Below are positions 1 through 6,958 of a DNA stretch of 64,000 nucleotides, one piece after another. The notes under the pieces were generated by a model, which had not been told where the DNA came from, ran no database searches, and saw only the letters and a list, made by a program, of their open reading frames with translations. This DNA is from Bacteroidales bacterium (GTDB lineage Bacteria; Bacteroidota; Bacteroidia; Bacteroidales; Lentimicrobiaceae). The stretch spans positions 1 through 64,000 of the forward strand of contig JADIZB010000004.1 of assembly GCA_016705005.1 (NCBI GenBank). Direction: 5' to 3'. Position numbers and translations under genes: made by a program. Numbering within the stretch: position 1 is the stretch's first letter; every line of letters starts with the position of its first letter.

Positions 1-70
1 CGGGATTCAAAAATATAAATTTTGCCCTTAGGGTGGAATTCTTTTCCGGAAGGTAAACCGCAGGCAGGGC

Positions 71-164
71 TCACTACTCCTTACTCCTTACTCCTTACCT
101 TACTCCTTACCCTACTCATTACTCACAACTCACAACTCACAACTCACTACTCACAACTCACTAC
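71..164. repeat. Low-complexity array of ACTCCTT/ACTCACA units
   Basis: The stretch is built from short pyrimidine-rich units (ctcctta, then ctcacaa) repeated many times. It continues an open frame that starts near position 22, but the translation is only Leu/Thr/Ser/His repeats and overlaps a promoter-like box, so it is read as non-coding. Similar arrays recur near 4620-4670. Confidence 0.75.
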
Positions 165-190
165 AGCAAACCCCCATTCCACAAATAATC

Positions 191-221
191 TTGCTTTTAA
201 GCCTGTAGATTTATATATTTG
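191..221 (+). promoter_or_regulatory. Candidate Bacteroidota promoter for the T9SS gene at 297
   Basis: TTG at 191-193 and TATATTTG (TAnnTTTG type) at 214-221 are separated by 20 bases, as in the Bacteroidota sigma-ABfr consensus. The predicted start site near 228 would give a leader of about 70 bases before the ATG at 297. Confidence 0.45.
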
Positions 222-296
222 ACCTGTAAACCAGGATATTAAAAAACATATTTCTCTACTCAGGTATTCATGGTTATTATTTTAAAATCAGAGACA

Positions 297-1625
297 ATGA
301 AACAGATCTTTACCCTTTTAATGGCCGTGTTGGTATGCATTCCGGCCATAGGCAGACAAACCGTCGATATCCGCAAGGCACCGGGAAACAAAAACAGGAA
401 CGACCGTTCGGCGCTCTGCAGGGTCAGGGCTTCGCATCACATCAAGCAGGCGATGCGAGACCAAAAGACCGCCCTTATCCTGATGCAGCAGCTTGACCGG
501 ATCATTTTCCAGGAATACGACACGGAATCAGAAAATTGGGTTGATTATTCAAGGAGTGATTACCTATTTAATGCATCCGGACAGAATACTTCCGCCACCG
601 AAAGCTACTACAATCCTGAATCAGGAAATTATGTACCTGACGAAAAATGGTCATACAGCTATACCGGCAGCAATATGGTCGAAATGCTGATTTCATTCTG
701 GGACAGCAGTATCAGCCAGTGGGAGTTTGTTTACAAAAGCAACAATACCTACAATCCCGATGGTACCATTGCGTCAGAACTGGAATCCCTCTGGGACGGA
801 AGCAGCTGGCAACCGATGGGAAAAACTGAAAACACCTACGATGCCGGCGGAAACCTGATCACTGAACTTTTCTATTACTGGTATGAAGATACTTCGGAAT
901 GGGTGGTGTCAGGAAAAACAGATAACATTTACAACGCCAATGGCTCCATATTGCTTACAACCAATTATTTCTGGGATCCCGGAACAAGTGACTGGATCGG
1001 AACATACCGGGAAGAGTACACCTACAACTCAAACTGGCAGCTACTGGTAATCAATTATTTAACATGGGAAAGCGCAGGCAGTCAATGGATCAACGATTAC
1101 AGGGACGAATTCACCTACGACGAATTTCAGAACATCAGCAGGGTGACAGGAACCCAGTGGATGGAGGGCATCTGGTACCTTGAATATAAGAATGAATTCA
1201 CCTACAACAATAACTTTTCATTCAACGACCTCGTCCTGCCTTACGATTTCACCAATGAAACAGGTTTATTCAACCATATGATTACCCAGGTGAGTGAATT
1301 TGAATACGATGGAAGCGTTTTTGTGGAGATCGACAGGAGCATTGTTTACTATTCCGAAGTGAATATTACCGGTATAACAACAATTGCTGCCGGCAATGCC
1401 AGGATCTTCCCGCAACCGGCCAGCGACCTGATCACATTTTCCTGGGACAGCCGTCTCCCCTTCCTTGATCTTACTGTGTACGATATCAACGGGAGAAAGG
1501 TCATGGCTCAAACGGTCGGGAACAAAGTACCGGTTCAGGCTGACCAGCTTGCTCCCGGATTGTATTTTTACCGGCTTACCGGCAACAACCAAACAGAATA
1601 TACAGGGAAACTCAGCATTAAATAG
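297..1625 (+). CDS. Secreted T9SS type A cargo with degenerate YD-like repeats
   Basis: Function unknown; a 442-residue exported protein. The ATG at 297 is preferred over an in-frame ATG at 270 because it begins directly with a signal peptide (MKQIFTLLMAVLVCIPAIG). From about residue 90 to 320 the protein holds imperfect repeats of about 40 residues with the pattern TYN/D-x-x-G-x ... W-x-x-x-x-W, rich in Trp and Tyr and resembling degenerate RHS/YD-like beta repeats. The last 80 residues are a T9SS C-terminal domain (FPQPASD ... YDINGRKV ... LAPGLYFYRL ... GKLSIK), so the protein is expected to be exported through the type IX system and either anchored on or released from the cell surface. 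It stands alone; the next gene is convergent. The role call is confident only for secretion. Confidence 0.85.
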   Translation: MKQIFTLLMAVLVCIPAIGRQTVDIRKAPGNKNRNDRSALCRVRASHHIKQAMRDQKTALILMQQLDRIIFQEYDTESENWVDYSRSDYLFNASGQNTSATESYYNPESGNYVPDEKWSYSYTGSNMVEMLISFWDSSISQWEFVYKSNNTYNPDGTIASELESLWDGSSWQPMGKTENTYDAGGNLITELFYYWYEDTSEWVVSGKTDNIYNANGSILLTTNYFWDPGTSDWIGTYREEYTYNSNWQLLVINYLTWESAGSQWINDYRDEFTYDEFQNISRVTGTQWMEGIWYLEYKNEFTYNNNFSFNDLVLPYDFTNETGLFNHMITQVSEFEYDGSVFVEIDRSIVYYSEVNITGITTIAAGNARIFPQPASDLITFSWDSRLPFLDLTVYDINGRKVMAQTVGNKVPVQADQLAPGLYFYRLTGNNQTEYTGKLSIK

Positions 1626-1780
1626 TTGCATCCTGATGACATTTCCTGCAGGAACCAGGATATCTGATGTTGCCATCCTTCAGATTCAGGGGGTATTTCA
1701 CCCTGAAGGCTTCGTGGGCAGGGAGTAACAGACACACCGGTCCTCAACGATAAGTGCCGGACTTCCATTTCCGGCAGATC

Positions 1781-1810
1781 AAAAAAAAGACCCCCGCTTT
1801 CACAGGAGTC
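1781..1810 (-). terminator. Rho-independent terminator of the repeat-tailed envelope gene
   Basis: Read on the minus strand, GACTCC and GGGGTC pair (one G-T wobble) around a short loop and are followed by an eight-T run (1781-1788). It lies about 30 bases beyond the stop of the minus-strand gene at 1841. Confidence 0.75.
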
Positions 1811-1840
1811 TTCGTAATCAAATCAGGAAAAGAAAGTCAG

Positions 1841-3247
1841 TTAACGGCCATTGGATTTCTTATCGCCTTTGCCCGATTTTCCGGTTTGTCCGGAGGTGCG
1901 GCCGGTTTTGCCGGAAGCCTTACTGCTACCCTGGCTTGAGGCTGGCCTGGCCGAAGGTTTTGAGGAGCGGTTGTTGCCTGATGGCTTTACCGCTTTGTTG
2001 TTGTCTGATCTGCCGGTCGGTTTGTTGTCACCCCTTACCGATGTTTCACGGGCGTTTGGTTTGGATGAACGGTTATTGTCCGAAGGCTTTACCGACCTGT
2101 CGTTGCCGGTTCTGCCGGTGGATTTGTTGTCGCCCCTTACTGAGGTTTCCCTTACGGCTGGCTTCGAAGAGCGGTTGTTGTCCGATGACCTGACCGATCT
2201 GTCGTTGCCGGTTCTGCCGGTTGATTTGTTATCGCCTCTTACTGCTGATTCGCGGGTTGAAGGTTTGGTTGAGCGGTTGTTTACGCCAGGGGTAGCATCG
2301 CGGTGTCCGTTATCACGTCTGACATCTGAAGCTGTTCTGCCGGTTCTGCCAGCATCCGACCTGTAGTTACCGCGGCTTTCGTCGCCATGCCTTCTTGTAA
2401 ATTCAGCTGAGCCTTCCCTGCGCAGATCGGGACGGGAGTATGTATCCCTGTAACGTCCGTTTTCCCTGTAGGCATGAACCGTTACAGAATGTGCGCGGTG
2501 CCCGTTATAGTAATAATCGTGGTAACGGGGATACCTGTAGTGGCTGCAGTGGCGGTAATAGCCATGGTAATGGTGGTTCCAGTGCGAATGATATCCGTAG
2601 TAGTAATCCCAGTAGTAAGGCCTCCATGGGTTCCAGTAAACAGGATAATAGCCCCAGTAGTAAGGTGAATGCCAGACTGAATAGGTTGGCAGATAGATGT
2701 ATCTGACTACCGGCCAGGACTGAACTTCAACATAAGTGGTTCGTTTGATGACCACCGTTTCACCTTCGACTACCCTGGTGTCGCCGGCATAGCCCGGGTT
2801 GGGGGTTTCGGTGGATCCATCTGCGTAATATGGCTCGATGATGTAATCCTTTCCGTAGAGGTATTCGTCGCCCACCAGCTGAACCTGGACATTTCCACGG
2901 CTGTCTTTATATACTGTAAATACAGCCACGTCCTGGTTTTCCTTCGGGTTAACGGCTACCTGTAATACGATGCTGTGGGTTTCGCCGTCTACGTAGTCGA
3001 TCACTTTAATATAATCGATGCGGTCGTCACCGTTCAGGTCGAGATTGTTGATTTTTGAGTCTTCGGCATTGAGATCGCTTTCAAACCCTTCGAGTGTTTC
3101 AGATTCCTGGAAGAGTTTCATTACTGCGTAGAGGTTCAGGTTGTCGCCGGGGAGGTTTAGTTTTTCTTCTCCGTATTCGCGGGCAGTGGTTGTAAAGCCC
3201 AGTGAAAGCAGAAGAAAGAGGACGGAGAAATTTTTAAGCGCGTTCAT
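1841..3247 (-). CDS. Exported protein with EF-hand-like motif, Tyr/His-rich core and basic tandem-repeat tail
   Basis: Function not recognised; 468 residues. Residues 1-22 form a signal peptide (MNALKNFSVLFLLLSLGFTT). Around residues 68-80 there is an EF-hand/dockerin-like loop (DLNGDDRIDYIKV), inside a domain (about 25-175) that looks globular. Residues 185-255 are extraordinarily rich in Tyr, Trp and His. Residues 280-468 are a low-complexity Arg/Ser/Asn/Gly/Lys tail containing three copies of a 34-residue unit (333-366, 367-400, 401-434). The tail is strongly basic and probably disordered; binding to polyanionic envelope polymers is an inference. The gene is monocistronic, with its own terminator at 1781-1810. 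Leucine-rich frames on the opposite strand are shadows of the repeats. Confidence 0.75.
   Translation of the reverse strand: MNALKNFSVLFLLLSLGFTTTAREYGEEKLNLPGDNLNLYAVMKLFQESETLEGFESDLNAEDSKINNLDLNGDDRIDYIKVIDYVDGETHSIVLQVAVNPKENQDVAVFTVYKDSRGNVQVQLVGDEYLYGKDYIIEPYYADGSTETPNPGYAGDTRVVEGETVVIKRTTYVEVQSWPVVRYIYLPTYSVWHSPYYWGYYPVYWNPWRPYYWDYYYGYHSHWNHHYHGYYRHCSHYRYPRYHDYYYNGHRAHSVTVHAYRENGRYRDTYSRPDLRREGSAEFTRRHGDESRGNYRSDAGRTGRTASDVRRDNGHRDATPGVNNRSTKPSTRESAVRGDNKSTGRTGNDRSVRSSDNNRSSKPAVRETSVRGDNKSTGRTGNDRSVKPSDNNRSSKPNARETSVRGDNKPTGRSDNNKAVKPSGNNRSSKPSARPASSQGSSKASGKTGRTSGQTGKSGKGDKKSNGR
1946..2251 (-). repeat. Three in-frame tandem copies of a 102-bp coding repeat
   Basis: The three units encode 34 residues each, starting E-T/S-S/A-VRGDNK and ending NNRSSKP-x-x-R. 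Units 1 and 2 are nearly identical; unit 3 (nearest the C terminus) is more diverged. The exact 102-base spacing is visible in repeated cgttgccggttctgcc segments at 2101 and 2203. A multiple-of-three period allows copy-number change without loss of frame. Confidence 0.9.
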
Positions 3248-3576
3248 GATGAGTAATTTTTAAAAGGTATGGATTAAATACCTCAGGTTAGTGCAGGTGC
3301 ATAAGCAAACAGCATACCAAAAAATAATTCTTTTAATACTATTTGAAATAAATGTAATAAATCATGCAGACTAAATACTTAACAATCTATTTTACTGCAC
3401 TTTAAAAAATATCAAATTTTGAATAAAAACATAATAACTTATTAAAAGATAATAACGGGGTGGAATTTTCCTTTAAATAAACAGGAGAGAAGGTACAATG
3501 CGCTGCGGGCGTTCAATGGCGAGGGAGCGAAAAGTAGCGACTTAAGCGAACTAAGCGATTTAAGCGAAAAAAGCGA

Positions 3577-3667
3577 CCACTAAGACACTAAGTACACTGA
3601 GAAACACTAAGATTATAAAACCTTTCCTTAGTGATCCTTTGTGCTCTTAGTGCCTGAGTGGTTATTT
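3577..3667. repeat. 91-bp direct repeat, copy 1
   Basis: The segment starting ccactaagacactaagtaca and ending gcctgagtggttattt is repeated without visible change at 4405-4495. It holds no plausible ORF. Confidence 0.9.
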
Positions 3668-3800
3668 ACAGAGCGACTTAAACAGTTAACAACTAACAAC
3701 TAACAGGTAACAGTTTTATTAGTGTAGATACCTGAAATGGGTTGACTATATAAATTTAAAATTCTATGTGTCTTTTGTGGTAAAAAAAACTTTGTTTAAA

Positions 3801-4190
3801 GGTTCAATCGCTTCGCGTTCCATGCCCTTCGGGCGTTCAAGGGTTCAATGCGCTGTGCGCGTTAAAAGGCGAGGGAGCGAAAAGTAGCAACTTAAGCGAA
3901 AGAATCCGACTAATATTACTAATGTGACCTATGTGCCTATTGTGGTGAAAAAAACTTTGTTCAAAGGTTCAATCGCTTCGCGTTCCATGCCCTTCGGGCG
4001 TTCAAGGGTTCAATGCGCTGCGCGCGTTAAAAGGCGAGGGAGCGAAAAGTAGCGACTTAAGCGAAAGAATCCGACTAATATTACTAATGTGACCTATGTG
4101 CCTATTGTGGTGAAAAAAATTTTGCTTAAAGGTTCTATCGCTGCGCGGTTCAATCGGTCTAAGTGGCTGCGCGCGTTAAAGGCGAGGGAG
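3801..4190. repeat. 165-bp tandem repeat, two full copies and one partial
   Basis: Units start with ggttcaatcg at 3801, 3966 and 4131, exactly 165 bases apart. They contain gcgagggagcg, taagcga and ttcaatgcgctgcgcgcgtt modules, which recur further along at 4320-4390, 5300-5440 and 5490-5580. The whole interval 3248-4690 is filled with such modules and has no gene that I can support. Confidence 0.85.
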
Positions 4191-4404
4191 CGGAAAAGAG
4201 CTACTTTAGCGAACGAAGCGAAAAAATCCGCGGCAATCCGTCATATCAGTGTCATCAGTGTTCTATAGGACGTTGAAGGTTCAACCGCTTCGCTGTTCAA
4301 TGCCCTTTGGGCGTTCAATGGTTCAATGCGCTACGTGCGTTCAATGGCGAGGGAGCGGAAAAGAGCGACTTTAGCGAACGAAGCGACTTCAGTGACAAAA
4401 TCTA

Positions 4405-4495
4405 CCACTAAGACACTAAGTACACTGAGAAACACTAAGATTATAAAACCTTTCCTTAGTGATCCTTTGTGCTCTTAGTGCCTGAGTGGTTATTT
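4405..4495. repeat. 91-bp direct repeat, copy 2
   Basis: Appears identical to 3577-3667. The two copies bracket the 165-bp tandem array, so recombination between them would delete it. Confidence 0.9.
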
Positions 4496-4698
4496 GAAAG
4501 AGTGGCTTATGCAGTTAACAGTTAACAGTTTTACGGAAATCAACTTCGAACATCAAACTTCAAACCCCAAACCCATAACTCCATGATTTTCAATGGCGAG
4601 GGACGTGGGGCAAAACTCCCTGCTCTCTACTCCTTACTCATTACTCATTACTCATTACTCATTACTCCTTATCCAAACAAAAGTCCCGGAAACCCGAA

Positions 4699-4843
4699 CC
4701 CAACGGGAGCAAAAATCTGCGACAAGTAATTCCCGTTCGGCGGTGAATAATTCCCGTTGGGAAACCTTTGCTTTACGGTAAAAAATGTCTTACATAATTT
4801 TACCGGGCATTCATCATCCGATGGGGATGAATCGAAGCAAAGG
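4699..4843 (+). promoter_or_regulatory. Highly structured 5' leader (three-way junction) of the heme lipoprotein gene
   Basis: Perfect complementarity is visible by eye. An outer helix pairs CCTTTGCTT (4765-4773) with AAGCAAAGG (4835-4843). It encloses hairpin A, CGGTAAAA (4776-4783) with TTTTACCG (4798-4805), extended inside by ATGT/ACAT (4785-4788/4792-4795). It also encloses hairpin B, ATTCATC (4809-4815) with GATGAAT (4826-4832). Just upstream, CCCAACGGGA (4699-4708) can pair either with TCCCGTTGGG (4752-4761) or with TCCCGTT at 4731-4737. The element ends 26 bases before the ATG at 4870. A regulatory RNA role is inferred; no known riboswitch class was recognised. Confidence 0.5.
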
Positions 4844-4869
4844 CAATTCACTAACCCAAAACATCTGAA

Positions 4870-5211
4870 ATGAAAAGAAACGTTCTGCTTGTAAGTCTTG
4901 TATTGACGATCGGCCTGGCATGGTCATGTTCAAAAAGTGAGGATAATAATCCTACCGACACCCCGGGTCCGAAGTTCCTGGCCGCAAAATCGGTTATAAC
5001 CAGCAGCTGTGCCTTATCGGGCTGTCATGTTTCACCTGCCAATGCCGGGGGACTGAATTTTGAATCGAACAGCAGCATTGTTGCTTCCGGATCACAGATT
5101 AAAAGTCTGGCCGTGGATATGGGAACCATGCCTCCAACCGGAGCGCTCTCTGCTTCCGATAAAGCTAAAATTTCTGAATGGATCAGTGCCGGTGGTCGCC
5201 TCACGGACTGA
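4870..5211 (+). CDS. Small cytochrome c-like lipoprotein with a CX4CH heme motif
   Basis: A 113-residue lipoprotein, probably carrying one heme c and acting in periplasmic or surface electron transfer. Residues 1-20 are a lipoprotein signal with Cys20 at the lipobox (LAWSC). The heme-attachment motif is CALSGCH, a CX4CH rather than CXXCH spacing. A later MPP (GTMPPTGALS) and the ending KISEWISAGG match the layout of planctomycete-type cytochrome c domains (PSCyt1-like), where the Met can be the distal ligand. It resembles the N-terminal halves of the lipoproteins at 46807 and 48500, so it is probably a stand-alone paralogue of that cluster. It lies behind a strongly structured leader and is followed immediately by TAACA-type repeats. 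Heme binding is inferred from the motif. Confidence 0.75.
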   Translation: MKRNVLLVSLVLTIGLAWSCSKSEDNNPTDTPGPKFLAAKSVITSSCALSGCHVSPANAGGLNFESNSSIVASGSQIKSLAVDMGTMPPTGALSASDKAKISEWISAGGRLTD

Positions 5212-6010
5212 TCAACTAACAACTAACAGCTAACAATTAACAGTTTAGATTATTGTTCCAGATTTACCTTTCGTTTTTCTGGAAAACCGATGGTGGTATC
5301 GGGTGTTCAATGCGCTGCGCGTCAAAGTGTTCAATCGCTTCGCTGTTCAATGGTTCAACCGCTTCGCTGTTCAATGCCCTTCGGGCGTTCAAGGGCGAGG
5401 GAGCGAAATGTAGCGACTTAAGCGAACGAAGCGAAAAAATCCGCGGCAATCCGTCATATCAGTGTCATCAGTGTTCTATAGGACGTTGAAGGTTCAATCG
5501 CTTCGCTGTTCAATGGTTTGACCGCTTCGCTGTTCAATGCCCTTTGGGCGTTCAAGGGTTTAATCGCTTCGCGGTTCAAGTGTACCCCTCTGTCCTTCGG
5601 ACATCTCCCTTTTGAAAATGGGAGAACCTGATTTAGCGCGGTTGGGATTTCAGGCATTCAATGTGGTGATGGAGCGATGGTTCGACAGGCTCACCACAAG
5701 ACTCTCACCACAAGACGAGCGACTTAAGCGAATGAATGCGGCAAAAAATATTAAAGTGACCTATGTGCCTATTGTGGTGAAAAAAAACGTTTTCTGTTCA
5801 ATGCTGCACGCATCCTGGGTTCGAGGGAGCATGGTTCGACTGCGCCTGCCTGGCTGACGCCAGTCAGACAAGCTCACCACAGGCAAAGCGACTTAAGTGA
5901 TTAAATCAGCGATGATCTGCGTTCCTCAGGATCAGCGGTTTCCGCGTTCTGATGGGCGACTTAAACAGTTAACAGTTTACCGAAATAATTTAACATCAAA
6001 CTTCAAACTC
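5212..6010. repeat. Repeat-filled intergenic region
   Basis: The stretch begins with ctaacaactaacagctaaca units directly after the stop codon. It then carries the same ttcaatcgcttcgctgttcaa, gcgagggagcg and ccgcggcaatccgtcatatc modules seen at 3480-4400; for example 5430-5492 closely matches 4218-4280. Around 5690 and 5820-5880 there are ggttcgacaggctcaccac-like segments with a CTGGC-TGAC-GCCAG hairpin. Open frames here are repeat translations; I see no gene. Confidence 0.75.
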
Positions 6011-6253
6011 CTACTCCTCTTTCCTGATTACCTCGATGGTAAAATTCGCCGCAAGTGCAGCCAGGGCGCCGATGGCAGCCAGAACCGGCATTAACAGGGC
6101 GCCAATAACCCCGACGGTTACAGGTACTTCGAGGTATACCTTACCCTCTTCATTTTTAATGATGATCCGGCTGATATTTCCCTGATGAATCAGTTCCTTG
6201 ATTTTGGCGAGCAGGTCTTCGCCTTTGACTTTAAATTCGTTGTTGTTTTCCAT
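6011..6253 (-). CDS. DUF4342 family small membrane protein
   Basis: An 80-residue protein of the DUF4342 family, molecular role unknown. The start is placed at the Met of MENNNEFKVKGEDLL (6253); upstream in-frame residues translate an extragenic palindrome. The N-terminal half (KVKGEDLLAKIKELIHQGNISRIIIKN) is the family signature, with a helix followed by beta strands. Residues 45-75 form a hydrophobic segment (VPVTVGVIGALLMPVLAAIGALAALAA) that probably spans or dips into the membrane. It lies downstream of the V/A-ATPase operon on the same strand but beyond the operon terminator, so it is probably a separate unit. Family call is confident. Confidence 0.8.
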   Translation of the reverse strand: MENNNEFKVKGEDLLAKIKELIHQGNISRIIIKNEEGKVYLEVPVTVGVIGALLMPVLAAIGALAALAANFTIEVIRKEE

Positions 6254-6285
6254 GATAAAGTTTTTATTTGCCACCAAGGCACAAA

Positions 6286-6301
6286 CCTGCCCGCCGGCAG
6301 G
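6286..6301. repeat. Short extragenic palindrome
   Basis: CCTGCC and GGCAGG are separated by CGCC and flanked by accaaggcacaaa- and ggacactaag-like segments of the extragenic repeat family seen elsewhere in the window. It sits 30 bases upstream of the DUF4342 start. Confidence 0.6.
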
Positions 6302-6364
6302 CGGGGACACTAAGCTTCACCAAAATTTATTTCTGGTCTTAGACATTGCGCATATATTTAACGC

Positions 6365-6397
6365 AAAAAAGCACTGCCGGTTACACACCGGCAATGC
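6365..6397 (-). terminator. Terminator of the V/A-ATPase operon
   Basis: On the minus strand GCATTGCCGGT and ACCGGCAGTGC pair across a five-base loop and are followed by six T residues. It sits about 30 bases past the stop of subunit K and closes the operon. Confidence 0.85.
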
Positions 6398-6425
6398 TCA
6401 ATTGATGAAATACTATAAAGTATTC

Positions 6426-6881
6426 CTATAAACCTGAACTGATCAGGAAGGTGGTGGCAAAGGCAACGATGGCATAAAGCTCTGGGAATACTGCCAAAAC
6501 CATTGTTTTACCAAACACATCATAACCCTGGGCGATCCCTGCAATACCATTGGCACAAACCCTGCCCTGCATGATTGCTGAAATCAGGCCAACCAATCCT
6601 AATGCAAATCCGGCAGCCAGGATGGCAATTCCCTGCAACATGGTTATCTCAGGAACCAACACTCCTGAGCTATTGATAATGAAGAAACCTGCAAAACCAT
6701 AAAGGCCCTGGGTTCCGGGCAAAGCACTCAGGAGCATATAGCTTCCGAAGGCATCATCCTTTTTCTTTAAAGCACCTACGGTTGCATTGCCCCCGATTAC
6801 CACACCTATGGCACTTCCGGTGCCTGCCAGACCAACCATTAGGGCGATCCCGATGTATGCAAGAATAATTGCTGTTGACAT
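6426..6881 (-). CDS. atpK: V/A-type ATPase membrane rotor subunit K with a sodium-site signature
   Basis: Forms the membrane c/K ring that carries ions past subunit I. At 151 residues it is a duplicated two-hairpin (four-helix) subunit, the usual length. In the N-terminal half the motif LPGTQGLY gives Leu54, Thr57, Gln58 and Tyr61; in the second half Gln105 (IMQGR) and Glu134 (FPELYAIVAF) follow. These match in order and spacing the Na+ ligands described for Enterococcus hirae NtpK (L61, T64, Q65, Y68, Q110, E139). Only one hairpin has the ion-binding Glu, as expected for a 16-kDa-type proteolipid. It is last in the operon, 77 bases after subunit I. Family call is very confident; Na+ specificity is inferred from residues. 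Confidence 0.93.
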   Translation of the reverse strand: MSTAIILAYIGIALMVGLAGTGSAIGVVIGGNATVGALKKKDDAFGSYMLLSALPGTQGLYGFAGFFIINSSGVLVPEITMLQGIAILAAGFALGLVGLISAIMQGRVCANGIAGIAQGYDVFGKTMVLAVFPELYAIVAFATTFLISSGL

Positions 6882-6958
6882 AGTGACGCTCCTTTAATTG
6901 TTAGTGGTTGTTTTTGTTTGAGTTTTCCTTCTGAAATGATGATTTAAAATAATCAGTA

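Noticed and set aside
22..222. 66-codon open frame at the left edge
   Set aside because: It translates a low-complexity array (Leu/Thr/Ser/His only) and overlaps a promoter-like box; no coding character.
1660..1720. Hairpin after the first T9SS gene
   Set aside because: CAGGG/CCCTG pairing is present near 1686-1707 but no T run follows, so it is not called as a terminator.
1851..2366. 171-codon plus-strand frame rich in Leu and Pro
   Set aside because: It is the complement of the tandem repeats in the minus-strand envelope gene, which has a signal peptide and terminator.
3801..4190. Possible CRISPR array
   Set aside because: Units are 165 bp, directly adjacent and without unique spacers; no cas genes nearby.
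5253..5857. Several 60-90 codon frames on both strands
   Set aside because: They are translations of extragenic repeat modules that recur elsewhere in non-coding DNA.
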